From IMG/VR virus record IMGVR_UViG_3300027911_000006, positions 1-43,475 of that record: a DNA stretch of 43,475 bases, one strand, 5' to 3'. The stretch is from a virus. Every line of letters begins with the position of its first letter. Within the stretch, counting starts at the first letter, position 1. Under the pieces are notes generated by a model. It was given only the letters and a program-made list of their open reading frames with translations. It searched no databases and had not been told where the DNA came from. Made by a program: the position numbers and the translations under genes. This document shows, one piece after another, positions 8,162-17,146 of the stretch.

Positions 8162-8527
8162 ATGGCAACATTACTGGTTAATACTGGTCGTGCTATTATT
8201 ACTAACCGCCTAAACAGTGGTGGCACAGTTCCTTCCTATGTAGCATGGGGAACAGGTGCAGGTACTACTAGCGCAACAGATACAACCTTGTTTACCGAAG
8301 TAACTCCTCGTGTTTCAGGTACAGTGTCTCAAGTAACAACTTCAACAACAAACGATACATTCCAAGTTGTAGGAACTCAAACTGCTGCTACTGGTGAGAC
8401 AATTACCAACGCTGGTTTGTTTGATGCTTCTACTTCTGGTAACTTGTTTGTTAAAGGCGACTTTACAGGTATTGCATTGAATACTGGAGATTCAATTCAA
8501 TTTACTTTTAAGGTGCAGTTTTCATAG
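8162..8527 (+). CDS. Structural hypothetical protein
   Basis: A protein of 121 residues, very rich in T, G, V and S, with repeated strand-forming segments (VSGTVSQVTTSTTNDTFQVV) and an ending in FTFKVQF. The pattern NTGRAIITNRL...PSYVAWGTGAGTT is one I associate with phage tail or decoration proteins, without a firm family name. It is the last structural gene before the inserted endonuclease unit. Confidence 0.65.
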   Translation: MATLLVNTGRAIITNRLNSGGTVPSYVAWGTGAGTTSATDTTLFTEVTPRVSGTVSQVTTSTTNDTFQVVGTQTAATGETITNAGLFDASTSGNLFVKGDFTGIALNTGDSIQFTFKVQFS

Positions 8528-8547
8528 TATCAATTTAGTGTTATAAT
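8519..8547 (+). promoter_or_regulatory. Sigma70-like promoter for the endonuclease gene
   Basis: TTTTCA (8519-8524) and a perfect TATAAT (8542-8547) lie 17 bases apart. The promoter begins inside the end of the preceding gene and drives only the endonuclease unit, which has its own terminator at 9165. This independence from the late operon is typical of mobile or moron genes. Confidence 0.6.
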
Positions 8548-8555
8548 TCAGGTAA

Positions 8556-8571
8556 GGGGGCTTCGGCTCCC
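8556..8571 (+). promoter_or_regulatory. UUCG-tetraloop hairpin in the endonuclease leader
   Basis: GGGGGC (8556-8561), loop TTCG, GCTCCC (8566-8571), with one G-U pair. The very stable UUCG loop closed by C-G sits just after the promoter and 4 bases before the TTGGAG ribosome site (8576-8580). There is no U-tract, so it is not a normal terminator. It could restrain translation or protect the 5' end. Confidence 0.7.
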
Positions 8572-8588
8572 AAACTTGGAGAACTAAC

Positions 8589-9155
8589 ATGAACCGTATT
8601 TGTAGCAAGTGTGGAATAGAAAAAGACATATCAGAATTCAATAAGTCTGGTTGGGTAGATAAACGCCCAAGAACATTCTGTAAGGAATGTGAACATAATG
8701 AGCATAAGGCTTATGTTGAAAAAATTAAAAAACAACCTAAAATAACTCCTGAAACTAAACATTGCAACACTTGCAAAACAACAAAACCATCAAGTGAATT
8801 TGGCCGTGCAAACGGCAAAAGGGATGGATTAAAAAGTAAATGCAAAGTTTGTGAAAGACAGTATCAAAAACTTCTTTATCACAGTAATCCAGAAAAATAT
8901 AGAATAATATCTAAAGAATATCAGTTTCAAACAAGATATGGTTTGGAGCCTGAATTAGCAAAGAAATTAGCCAAAGATAATACTGGAACTTGTGAAATAT
9001 GTGGTACTATGGGAAAATTAGCAGTAGACCATTGCCACGAAAAAGTCAAGTTTCGAGGGTTAATTTGTCGTAACTGTAACTTAATGCTTGGATATGCAAA
9101 GGATAAAATTGAAACATTATTTGCTGGTGCAAAATATCTTAAGGACAAAGTTTAG
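8589..9155 (+). CDS. Endonuclease VII-like HNH nuclease with zinc-finger repeats
   Basis: A protein of 188 residues. The C-terminal recombination endonuclease VII (His-Me) domain shows C135-x2-C138, the DHCH motif at 147-150, C160-x2-C163 and N164, matching the zinc ligands and catalytic D/H/N of T4 gp49. N-terminal to this are two related CxxC...CxxC zinc modules (C5, C8, C31, C34 and C59, C62, C85, C88). Such zinc-module plus EndoVII proteins are usually free-standing homing-type nucleases rather than Holliday-junction resolvases, and this phage has a separate RuvC-like enzyme at 41166. The gene has its own promoter, leader hairpin and terminator, which supports insertion into the structural operon. 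Confidence 0.85.
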   Translation: MNRICSKCGIEKDISEFNKSGWVDKRPRTFCKECEHNEHKAYVEKIKKQPKITPETKHCNTCKTTKPSSEFGRANGKRDGLKSKCKVCERQYQKLLYHSNPEKYRIISKEYQFQTRYGLEPELAKKLAKDNTGTCEICGTMGKLAVDHCHEKVKFRGLICRNCNLMLGYAKDKIETLFAGAKYLKDKV

Positions 9156-9164
9156 TTAATCTAG

Positions 9165-9192
9165 AGCAGGGTGTAAAATCCCTGCTTTACTT
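9165..9192 (+). terminator. Terminator after the endonuclease gene
   Basis: The perfect 7-bp stem AGCAGGG (9165-9171) / CCCTGCT (9180-9186) has an 8-base loop and is followed by the T-rich TTACTTT. It lies 10 bases after the stop and closes the self-contained endonuclease unit. Confidence 0.7.
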
Positions 9193-9215
9193 TAAATAAA
9201 TTTAAAAGGGTAAAT

Positions 9216-9467
9216 ATGAAAATTGACTTTGAATTTGATACTCAATACGGTGTCTTTCGTGATGCTTTGCATTTAGACGATAACAACACTCTTACTCAAG
9301 CTGAGATTGATGCAATGAAACAAGCTCGTTTAAATGCTTGGATTGCTGTTGTTACTGCTCCTCCCGCAGAAGTCACTTATACATTAGTAACTAGCAATTT
9401 TTATCTTGGCTCAGATAATGTAATGTATTCTTTAGCTAATGGTGTTTATACTCCCGTACAGGCTTAA
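9216..9467 (+). CDS. Hypothetical protein before the giant fibre protein
   Basis: A protein of 83 residues, acidic at the N-terminus, with a helix around QAEIDAMKQARLNAWIAVV and a beta-type C-terminus (YTLVTSNFYLGSDNVMYSL). The ribosome site AAAAGGG lies upstream of ATG 9216, and the next gene starts 3 bases after its stop. It is probably a small virion or fibre-associated protein. I do not recognise a family. Confidence 0.65.
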   Translation: MKIDFEFDTQYGVFRDALHLDDNNTLTQAEIDAMKQARLNAWIAVVTAPPAEVTYTLVTSNFYLGSDNVMYSLANGVYTPVQA

Positions 9468-9470
9468 TAA

Positions 9471-12400
9471 ATGGCAACACGCTATTGGGTAGGTGGCGCA
9501 GGTAACTGGTCAAGCACAACTAAATGGTCAACAACTTCAGGAGGCACTTCAGGTGCTTCTGTACCTATTGCTACAGATGATGTTGTTTTTGATGCTAACT
9601 CAGGTCTAACTGCTGGTTTAATTGCAACAGTAGATACTGCACAAACTTGTAATAATTTAACGATTACACCCAATGCGACAGTAGGCTCTGCAATTATCGC
9701 TATTACTGTTTCTTTGACAGTCAATGGCACAATGTCTTGTTCAGGTACGGCTGGAAACCAGCGTATGCGTATTCAAGGCACAACCTATGGATTACAGCAA
9801 AACCTTATTGTTAATGCTGTTTCAAGCCTTGCTGACTTAGACTTTAGAGATATTATCGTCACAGGCACAGCAGCGCCTATTTCAGGCACTCGTATTGGTA
9901 ATTTGCGTGGTTGCTCAGGCATTACATTTAGTACACCTAAGACTGTTTATTGGAACTTATCTGGCGCACAAAACTGGTCAGCTAACGGATGGGCTTCTAG
10001 CTCAGGTGGTACACCAGCAACAAGCAACTTCCCACTAGCCCAAGACACCGCAGTATTTGATAACACAGGAAGTGTTACAGGTACGATTACGATGGACACC
10101 GCTATTCCGTACACAGGTACGGTAGATATGTCTGCTCGTACAAATGCGATGACATTAGCTAACGGAACAAACGCTATTACTGTTTATGGCGATTGGAAAA
10201 ATGGTTCTGGAACGACTTTAAGTGGTGGAACAGCAACAACATTTAGCGGGAGAAATACTCAGACAATTACCTCCGCTGGTATAACTTGGAACAGTTCAAT
10301 TACCATTGATTCCTATGGCGGAACTGTTCAGTTTGCGGATGCGTTTAATAATGGCTCAAATATAATAATAGTAACCAACGGAACACTTACAACTAACGGA
10401 TATTCAGTAAATTCTGGTGGTATTTCATCCAGCAATTCCAATGTCAGAACAATTAATTTAGGCGCTAGCACACTTACATTAGTATCTCTTGCGCCATTTA
10501 ACGCATTGACAAATACAAACCTGAAATTTAATGCTGGCACTTCGCAAATAAATTGCACAACAGTCACCAGCGGCGCTTCTTTTGGTTATGGTTTAAATTA
10601 TTATAATGTTTCGTTTACTGGAGCTGCAAGTCCATTAATTAATATAGTTGGCTCAAACACATTTAATAATTTTTCAATTACAGCGCCTTCTTCTGTTGGT
10701 TTACTTCCATTTTCTTTTTCTGGAAACAACACCATCAACGGCACATTGACTTGTGCTGGCTCTGACGCTGTTCACCGCATATTCTTATATTCATCTTCAA
10801 ACGGTACTCAACGCACTTTAACAGTAAATAGCCTATCTGCTAACTATTGCGACTTTAGAGATATAGCGATTGCTGGTACTGCTAGTGGTTCATCCCCAAC
10901 TGGAGCGGGTAATTGTGGTGGTAATTCAGGAATTACTTTCCCTGCGCCTAAGACGGTATATTGGAATTTAGCAGGAGCGCAAAACTGGAGTGCTACAGGT
11001 TGGGCAACGAGTAGTGGTGGAACACCTGCTTTAGCTAACTTTCCATTAGCTCAAGATACTGCGGTATTTGATAATACTGGTTCTGTAACGGGAACGATTA
11101 CATTAGACCAAGCATGGAACATAGGCACTTTTAACGCTTCTGCACGAACAAATGCAATGACATTTGCAACAGGTGCAGTAGCTCCAAGTATTTATGGAAA
11201 CTGGACTAATGGTACTGGTTTAACTTTAACTGGTACTGGTGCGCTTACATTCTTAGGAAGAAGCACACAAACAATTACTACTGCTGGCATTACATTTACT
11301 CAAGGTATTACTGTTTCTTGCCCTTCAGGAACTGTTCAATTAGGTGATGCTTTATTGATGTCATCTACTGCAACTCTTTCACAAACATCTACAACAGGTA
11401 CTTTTAACGCTTTAACTTACAATGTAACTGTAGGATTGTTTAGTAGGGCTGGTGGGCCTTTATTTATGGGTTCAGGCACTTGGACTTTAACAGGTGTAGG
11501 TACAGTATGGAGCGTTTCAGATAACACATTTAACTGCGGTACAGCTAACATTGTCTTATCAAATACAAGCACATCAGCTAGGACATTTTCTTCTGCTTCA
11601 GGTGGTACATACAATAAACTGACTATAGGTGGCACGACAGGAACTTCTACTACCACCATTACAGGTAGCGGAAACCAATTTAGTGAATTAGCTTCTACTA
11701 AAACTGTAGCCCATACCATTATATTCCCTTCATCCGTTACAACCGTAATCGGCAAATGGTCTGTAACAGGCACAGTAGGAAATGTGGTTACTATTGGCCC
11801 ATCTACCGCTGCAACAACTTATACAATCTCCATCGCTGGCGCAGCACCTAGCGGTATTGATTATTTATCAATTACTTATTGCACATTATTAGCAACAAGC
11901 CCTGCCGAGTTCTTTGCGGGCGCAAACTCTACAAACGGCACAGGAAATACAGGATTAACATTTACAGCTACTCCATCAGCTCGTACTCTTTACTGGGTAG
12001 GTGGTACAGGTAACTGGTCATCGACTACTAGCTGGTCAACAACATCTGGCGGTACTAGCGGTGCAGCTATTCCGACTTCCTTAGATTCTGTCATATTTAA
12101 CACATTATCTAATGCTACAGCTTATACAGCCACAGTTGACCCAACACAGGCTCGTTGTGCGGCTCTTACTATTGGAGCGCCATTAACAGGTGCTTTGACA
12201 TTTGCTGGTACTGGTGGATTGGCAATTGCTGGTAATACTTCTATTGCCGCAAGCAATGTCACTAGAACATTTACTGGAACAATTACTTTATCAGGTTCAA
12301 GTAGCTATACCTTTACTACTAATGGCGTAGCTTTATCTTCACCTATGATTGTTAATGGTGTTGGTTCAACTTGGACATTGGGAAGTGCATTAGATGATGG

Positions 12401-14954
12401 AACAGCAGTAGCACAAACATTTACTGTTGCCAATGGAACTTTTGATACAGGAAGCTACTCATTTAAAGTGGGTAGCATTTCTTCATCTAATACTAACCAA
12501 AGAACAATAAACTTAAATTCAAGTACGGTAACTTGCACTGTAGCTTCAGGTACTCCGCTTTTATTTACAACAAATATAAATTTAACTTTTAATGCTGGAA
12601 CTTCACAAATAAATATTAGCGGTTCTACACCAACATCTGTAGGTGGAGGGTTAACTTTTTATAATGTTTCATTTACTGCAACAACTTTAACTACATCAAG
12701 CATTATTGGTGTAAATACATTTAATAATTTATCTGTTGCTGGTCTTGCTTCTTCTGGAATTGCTGTTCTTTCTGTTGCGGCAAATCAAACTATTAACAAT
12801 ACATTTACCGTATCAGCTGGTACAGACGCTACTTGTCGCACAATGGTGCAATCAAGCACATTAGGAACAACAGTAACTTTAACCTGTAACGCTGTATCTT
12901 TAACCGATACTGATTTTAGGGATATTACAATTGCTGGTACTGCCACACCAGCTTCAGGTACAAGACTAGGTGACTGTAAGGGCAATACAGGTATTACATT
13001 TTCTGCGCCTAAAACTGTTTATTGGGTATCTTCTTTTGGCGGCAACTGGGGTTCTGCATCTTGGTTAAATACATCAAGCGGTACTGGCTCTGCAACTTAT
13101 TTCCCGTTAGCGCAAGATACTGCGATTATTCCAGCTACAACACCCAATAACCTTCAAACCATAACAATGAACGCCAACTATAACATTGGCACATTTGATA
13201 TGTCTGCAAGGACATCCAATACGATGACATTGGCAACAGGTACAACCGCACCGTTTGTTTACGGAAATTGGATAAACGGCACAGGTACGACATTAAGCGG
13301 TACAGGCGCTTTAACTTTTGCTGGGCGTGGCAGTCAGACAATTACAAATGCTGGAGTTACTTTTACTCAACCAGTTGCTATCAATAGCCCAAGTGGTTCA
13401 GTTACTTTACAAGACGCATTAAATTTAAGCGGAACAAGCACTACTATATTAACGCTTTTATTTGGCACATTTAATGCAAACGGGTATGCAGTCACTATAG
13501 GTGGTGGTTTTTCTACTGCTATTACTAACACACGAACTCTTGCTATTGGTAGCGCAACTTGGACTCTTGGGGGTTCAACAACTATTTGGAACGCACTATC
13601 AACCAATTTAACTGTAACAGGCACAGGAACTATTAGTGCAACTAATGCTTCAGCTAAAACATTTACTGGCGGTGGTGTATCTTACTCAGGTATAACCATA
13701 AACCAAGGTGGTGCTGGCGCACTTACCATTTCTGGTAATAACACTTTTGCCAACATTACCAATACCTACGGTTCAACAGGTGCTACCTCAATCGCTTTAG
13801 GCGCAACCACCCAAACTGTAGGCAACTTTACTGCCTCTGGCACAAGCGGTAACTTACTGACCATTACAGGCACTTCTGCGGCTTCTCCAGCAACATTGAT
13901 TTACTCTGGTGGTGGTACGGTAAGCCAAGACTATATTGTGCCTACTTATGTAAGGGCTTACCCTTTATCATCAACTTGGTATGCTGGAAATCACTCTACC
14001 AATGGTGGTAGTTTGGGTTATATCTTTGCCGCTGGTACTGTGGCTTACTTTCAAAATGTGACAGCTTCTGTAACTGCTACCTTATTTTTGCTGTTTGCTT
14101 TAACATTAAGCAGAACATATAGCGTTTCAGTTACTGGCACACCAACATTTACTAGATTAGCAAACTACTTTAGAACTTTAACTGATTCTGTAACATCTAC
14201 AGTTTCATATATCAGGGCAATTAGCAAAACTATATCTCAGTCTGTAACATCTACAGTTTCAGAATCTCAAATAAAAGTAAAACTATTTGTATTGTCTGCT
14301 TTAAGTTCTATTACAACATCAATTACAGAGATAAGGGGTAAGTTAATTTCTGTCTCCGTTAACAGCACTGTAAACGTTTTAAAGGCTATTAATAAGATAA
14401 TTTCTACCATCACTGAGACAGCTATTGTAGTTTTAAGTGATATTGCACTGCATCTAGTAGCTTTATCTAAGGTTGTTACAGGCTCCCCTACAATTGCAAG
14501 AGCGCTATTAAAATCTTTGTCTTATTTGTCTATAAGCAATATAAGTGTTGTAAAAAACATACAAAAGAGCTTACTGACAGTATCTTCTGCGGTAATTAGC
14601 ATAATAAAAGCAGTCAACAAAACAATATCTTATTTATCAAGCTCAACATCATCAATATCAATTTATAGAGCAAAAATCATTTCTTTGGCGGTCTCTAGCT
14701 CTGTAAAAATCAACAACTTGTTTGGTAAAACAATATTAATTGCTTCTAACACAATAGTTCAAATAAATAAAGCAATATCTGTTACTTTTAATGTTATTTC
14801 AGTTACAATAGTATCAATATTATCCTCTGTATTCCAAAGGCTTGGTGCAGTAGTAAGATATACTTTTACGGCAGATTTTAGAAGCAGATTGATTGGACTT
14901 TATAAAATTCGCAGTGTGTTATCAAACAAAAAGTACAACAAGGCAAAAAAATAA
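9471..14954 (+). CDS. Giant repetitive beta-rich fibre or adhesin
   Basis: A protein of 1,827 residues, 12.6% of the genome. It is almost free of charged residues and very rich in T, S, G, N and A. A repeat unit opening with YW(V/N)...NWS...W near residues 4, 159, 496, 841 and 1183 is followed by SGGT and an aspartate-plus-VFD segment; each unit then runs through about 300 residues of short strands like beta-helix or autotransporter-type adhesins. Units 2 and 3 share PLAQDTAVFDNTGSVTGTIT, but their DNA differs at many synonymous sites, so the protein is under selection. From about residue 1530 the sequence changes to a V/I/S/T/K-rich region with irregular repeats near 17 residues. It is probably the main host-contact structure, by inference from architecture and location. 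Confidence 0.75.
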   Translation: MATRYWVGGAGNWSSTTKWSTTSGGTSGASVPIATDDVVFDANSGLTAGLIATVDTAQTCNNLTITPNATVGSAIIAITVSLTVNGTMSCSGTAGNQRMRIQGTTYGLQQNLIVNAVSSLADLDFRDIIVTGTAAPISGTRIGNLRGCSGITFSTPKTVYWNLSGAQNWSANGWASSSGGTPATSNFPLAQDTAVFDNTGSVTGTITMDTAIPYTGTVDMSARTNAMTLANGTNAITVYGDWKNGSGTTLSGGTATTFSGRNTQTITSAGITWNSSITIDSYGGTVQFADAFNNGSNIIIVTNGTLTTNGYSVNSGGISSSNSNVRTINLGASTLTLVSLAPFNALTNTNLKFNAGTSQINCTTVTSGASFGYGLNYYNVSFTGAASPLINIVGSNTFNNFSITAPSSVGLLPFSFSGNNTINGTLTCAGSDAVHRIFLYSSSNGTQRTLTVNSLSANYCDFRDIAIAGTASGSSPTGAGNCGGNSGITFPAPKTVYWNLAGAQNWSATGWATSSGGTPALANFPLAQDTAVFDNTGSVTGTITLDQAWNIGTFNASARTNAMTFATGAVAPSIYGNWTNGTGLTLTGTGALTFLGRSTQTITTAGITFTQGITVSCPSGTVQLGDALLMSSTATLSQTSTTGTFNALTYNVTVGLFSRAGGPLFMGSGTWTLTGVGTVWSVSDNTFNCGTANIVLSNTSTSARTFSSASGGTYNKLTIGGTTGTSTTTITGSGNQFSELASTKTVAHTIIFPSSVTTVIGKWSVTGTVGNVVTIGPSTAATTYTISIAGAAPSGIDYLSITYCTLLATSPAEFFAGANSTNGTGNTGLTFTATPSARTLYWVGGTGNWSSTTSWSTTSGGTSGAAIPTSLDSVIFNTLSNATAYTATVDPTQARCAALTIGAPLTGALTFAGTGGLAIAGNTSIAASNVTRTFTGTITLSGSSSYTFTTNGVALSSPMIVNGVGSTWTLGSALDDGTAVAQTFTVANGTFDTGSYSFKVGSISSSNTNQRTINLNSSTVTCTVASGTPLLFTTNINLTFNAGTSQINISGSTPTSVGGGLTFYNVSFTATTLTTSSIIGVNTFNNLSVAGLASSGIAVLSVAANQTINNTFTVSAGTDATCRTMVQSSTLGTTVTLTCNAVSLTDTDFRDITIAGTATPASGTRLGDCKGNTGITFSAPKTVYWVSSFGGNWGSASWLNTSSGTGSATYFPLAQDTAIIPATTPNNLQTITMNANYNIGTFDMSARTSNTMTLATGTTAPFVYGNWINGTGTTLSGTGALTFAGRGSQTITNAGVTFTQPVAINSPSGSVTLQDALNLSGTSTTILTLLFGTFNANGYAVTIGGGFSTAITNTRTLAIGSATWTLGGSTTIWNALSTNLTVTGTGTISATNASAKTFTGGGVSYSGITINQGGAGALTISGNNTFANITNTYGSTGATSIALGATTQTVGNFTASGTSGNLLTITGTSAASPATLIYSGGGTVSQDYIVPTYVRAYPLSSTWYAGNHSTNGGSLGYIFAAGTVAYFQNVTASVTATLFLLFALTLSRTYSVSVTGTPTFTRLANYFRTLTDSVTSTVSYIRAISKTISQSVTSTVSESQIKVKLFVLSALSSITTSITEIRGKLISVSVNSTVNVLKAINKIISTITETAIVVLSDIALHLVALSKVVTGSPTIARALLKSLSYLSISNISVVKNIQKSLLTVSSAVISIIKAVNKTISYLSSSTSSISIYRAKIISLAVSSSVKINNLFGKTILIASNTIVQINKAISVTFNVISVTIVSILSSVFQRLGAVVRYTFTADFRSRLIGLYKIRSVLSNKKYNKAKK

Positions 14955-15265
14955 TGTCACAATTTAGCTACAAATATACTACCGAAAGTGAGCTATTTTC
15001 GTTCGATTTCAACCCAGTATTATCAACTGGTGAGACTTTAAGCACTGCATCTTGCACTGCAATAACTCTTCAAGGAACCGACCCGTCGCCATCTTCAATA
15101 CTATCAGGGACTCCTGTAATAAGCCTTGGTAAAGCAACTCAAATGGTAACTGGAGGCGTGGCAGATAATACATATCGATTAATAATGACGGTAACTACTA
15201 GCCTATCAAATATATTTACCTGTACTGGCGATATACCAGTTTATGACCCTTCTGAGGAGCTATAA
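14954..15265 (+). CDS. Fibre-tail adaptor-like protein
   Basis: A protein of 103 residues overlapping the end of the giant gene by one base. The layout FDFNPVLSTGETLSTASCTA near the start, then VISLGKATQMVTGGVADNTY and a TVTT strand, matches the small Ig-like phage proteins called fibre-tail adaptors, in which 'GD/E-T-I' and 'TY-I-T' motifs flank a beta sandwich. It could link the fibre to the tail. The family call is from pattern recall, so moderate. Confidence 0.6.
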   Translation: MSQFSYKYTTESELFSFDFNPVLSTGETLSTASCTAITLQGTDPSPSSILSGTPVISLGKATQMVTGGVADNTYRLIMTVTTSLSNIFTCTGDIPVYDPSEEL

Positions 15266-15267
15266 AA

Positions 15268-15741
15268 GTGGGTCATGCCGATTACCTGCGTAATGGCGAT
15301 TGGAATGCAATTTGTGACCGTTGTGGTTCCAAATTTAAGTTTTCTCAGTTAAAACTAGAGTGGGATGGTCTGTATGTATGCACAGCCAACGGGTGTTTTG
15401 AAAACCGCCAACCACAGGATTATGTAAAGGGTGTTAGAGATGACATGGCGGTGCCAGTTTCTCGTCCTGACCAACCAAATGTATTTTTAGACGAAATTAT
15501 TGTTAAACAAACGCCAAATGTGACTTTATCAATGTACATACATTATATTGTCACTAAATATTTAATTAATTTTTCAGTTTTATCTACAGCAACATTGTTA
15601 GTTCATAGAATTAATAATTATATAAATAATGCTGTATCTAGTATAATAACACCAACTTTATTGGTAATATATAGACCAAAACCTCAGCAAAGCGCAAAGG
15701 CGATTAATGGTTCGCCAATAGATGTAAATACATTAGGATAG
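15268..15741 (+). CDS. Zinc-ribbon tail-region protein with hydrophobic C-terminus
   Basis: A protein of 157 residues starting at GTG 15268; no nearer ATG keeps the zinc motif. The N-terminal ICDRCGSKFKFSQL and LYVCTANGCFENR give a CxxC...CxxxxC ribbon (about 16, 19, 38, 43), followed by a conserved-looking RPDQPN. The C-terminal half (about 80-145) is V/I/L/S-rich and resembles the odd C-terminal region of the giant protein encoded at 9471-14954. Zinc-ribbon proteins of this type are common next to podovirus neck genes. Function is unknown. Confidence 0.65.
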   Translation: MGHADYLRNGDWNAICDRCGSKFKFSQLKLEWDGLYVCTANGCFENRQPQDYVKGVRDDMAVPVSRPDQPNVFLDEIIVKQTPNVTLSMYIHYIVTKYLINFSVLSTATLLVHRINNYINNAVSSIITPTLLVIYRPKPQQSAKAINGSPIDVNTLG

Positions 15742-15743
15742 CT

Positions 15744-16802
15744 ATGACACCTTTATATACAAACAATGCTGCTACAACACTGGCAAGTGGAATAAATAGC
15801 ACAGCAACATCTATAACAGTTGCAACTGGAACTGGATACTTGTTTCCATCGCCAACTAATGGAAATTATTTTTATCTAACACTACAAAATACTGCTGGTT
15901 CAATTATTGAAATTGTTAAATGTACATCTCGCTCTACAGATACATTAACAATTGTACGTGGACAAGACAATACAAATCCAATGTCGTTTTCTACTGGAGA
16001 TAAAGTAGAACTAAGGCTTAATGCTGGAGGCATTCAAGATTTTGTTGCTTATGCAAGAGGATTTAGGACTAGATACTTTTCTAAAAGTGGAACATATACT
16101 CCAGCTAGTGATGTTAACCAATTTTGGGTGTTTGTATTTGGCTCTAACTCAACAAATTCATACTCTCGTGGTGGTGCAGGCGGAACTGGGTATTCTGAAA
16201 AATATTATTCATCCCCAGGCTCCTCTTATTCCTATACTATAGGAGCTGCTGGTACATTATCTCAAGGTGGCATAACAACTTTTGATGTTATTTCCGTAAC
16301 TGGTGCAAGCCCTGGTCTATCTGTAAGTCCTTATACAGGAGGTGCAGGTGGTGTTGCTTCAGGCGGAGACTTTAATGCTAATGGTGGTAATGGTGGGTTG
16401 GGCGTTAGTGCTGTAGTATATGCTGGGTCAGGAGGCCCTGGAACACGTGCTGGAGTTGGTGGAAATGGTGGAGCAGCTACATCAACATTAGGTGGTGGTG
16501 CAGGCGGAACTGGCGGCAATAATGCTTCAGGACAAAGCGGAGGAGCAGCAGCGTCATCACCAAGTGCAAGTGCTTTATCTTTGCCTTGGTTTCCAATTGA
16601 AACGTTTTCTGCTGGTGGAAATGGAAGCTCTAATAATGATGGTAATAAAGCGCCTGCAGGTATCTTTATGGATGGAATTTCTCTTCCGTTTGATTCTATA
16701 AATACAAGTTCTGTAAACTCAATAAATGCTCTTATGACTAATTTTGGAACTTCATCAAACAGTAATTCTGGTATTATTTTTATTGTAGAAGGGCTTAAAT
16801 AA
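15744..16802 (+). CDS. Glycine-rich tail fibre or tip protein
   Basis: A protein of 352 residues. Residues 1-105 form a beta-type domain (TLASGINSTATSITVATGTG, DTLTIVRGQDNT) seen at the start of many phage fibre proteins. Residues 145-275 are dominated by GGAGGTG, GGNGG and GGGAGGTGG runs with about one Gly in two residues. Glycine-rich tips of this kind, as in S16 gp38 adhesins, form polyglycine II lattices and carry variable loops for receptor binding. The C-terminus is a short beta domain. Its neighbours are the adaptor and a fibre chaperone-like gene, consistent with a receptor-binding role. Confidence 0.7.
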   Translation: MTPLYTNNAATTLASGINSTATSITVATGTGYLFPSPTNGNYFYLTLQNTAGSIIEIVKCTSRSTDTLTIVRGQDNTNPMSFSTGDKVELRLNAGGIQDFVAYARGFRTRYFSKSGTYTPASDVNQFWVFVFGSNSTNSYSRGGAGGTGYSEKYYSSPGSSYSYTIGAAGTLSQGGITTFDVISVTGASPGLSVSPYTGGAGGVASGGDFNANGGNGGLGVSAVVYAGSGGPGTRAGVGGNGGAATSTLGGGAGGTGGNNASGQSGGAAASSPSASALSLPWFPIETFSAGGNGSSNNDGNKAPAGIFMDGISLPFDSINTSSVNSINALMTNFGTSSNSNSGIIFIVEGLK

Positions 16803-17146
16803 TGTTAGCCGCAACCTTAAACGGAAATATTGTTACAAATGTTATTGTGGTTGATGAAATACCGCAAGGATATGTAGAGTGTCCATCTTGGGTTGGAATT
16901 GGAATGGATATTAATACTCCAAATCCAGGCCCTACAGCAAGTGAAAATAAGCAGACAGCAACTCAATTATTATATGAAACAGATTGGACTAGTATTGCTG
17001 ATGTAGCAAGCCAAAAAAATAAACCATATTTAGGAAATCAGACTGAATTTTTATCTTATCGTAACCAATTAAGAGCTATAGCAGTTAATCCTACTGATGG
17101 ATTCCTAAATTGGCCTATTAAACCAACCGAACAATGGATTAGCTAA
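16802..17146 (+). CDS. Tail-fibre assembly chaperone-like protein
   Basis: A protein of 114 residues. The C-terminal half, LLYETDWTSIADVA...FLSYRNQLRAIAVNP...WPIKP, matches the layout 'LL-ETDW-....YRQ-LR-I....WP-KP' of phage tail assembly chaperones (the Caudo_TAP / APC group). The N-terminus (NGNIVTNVIVVDEIPQGYV) is a small beta domain also seen in that group. It directly follows the glycine-rich fibre gene with a one-base overlap, the usual fibre-chaperone order. Confidence 0.7.
   Translation: MLAATLNGNIVTNVIVVDEIPQGYVECPSWVGIGMDINTPNPGPTASENKQTATQLLYETDWTSIADVASQKNKPYLGNQTEFLSYRNQLRAIAVNPTDGFLNWPIKPTEQWIS

Noticed and set aside
8556-8571. Rho-independent terminator before the EndoVII gene
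   Set aside because: The stem is strong but it is followed by CAAACTTGGAG, with no T-run, and lies between promoter and ribosome site.
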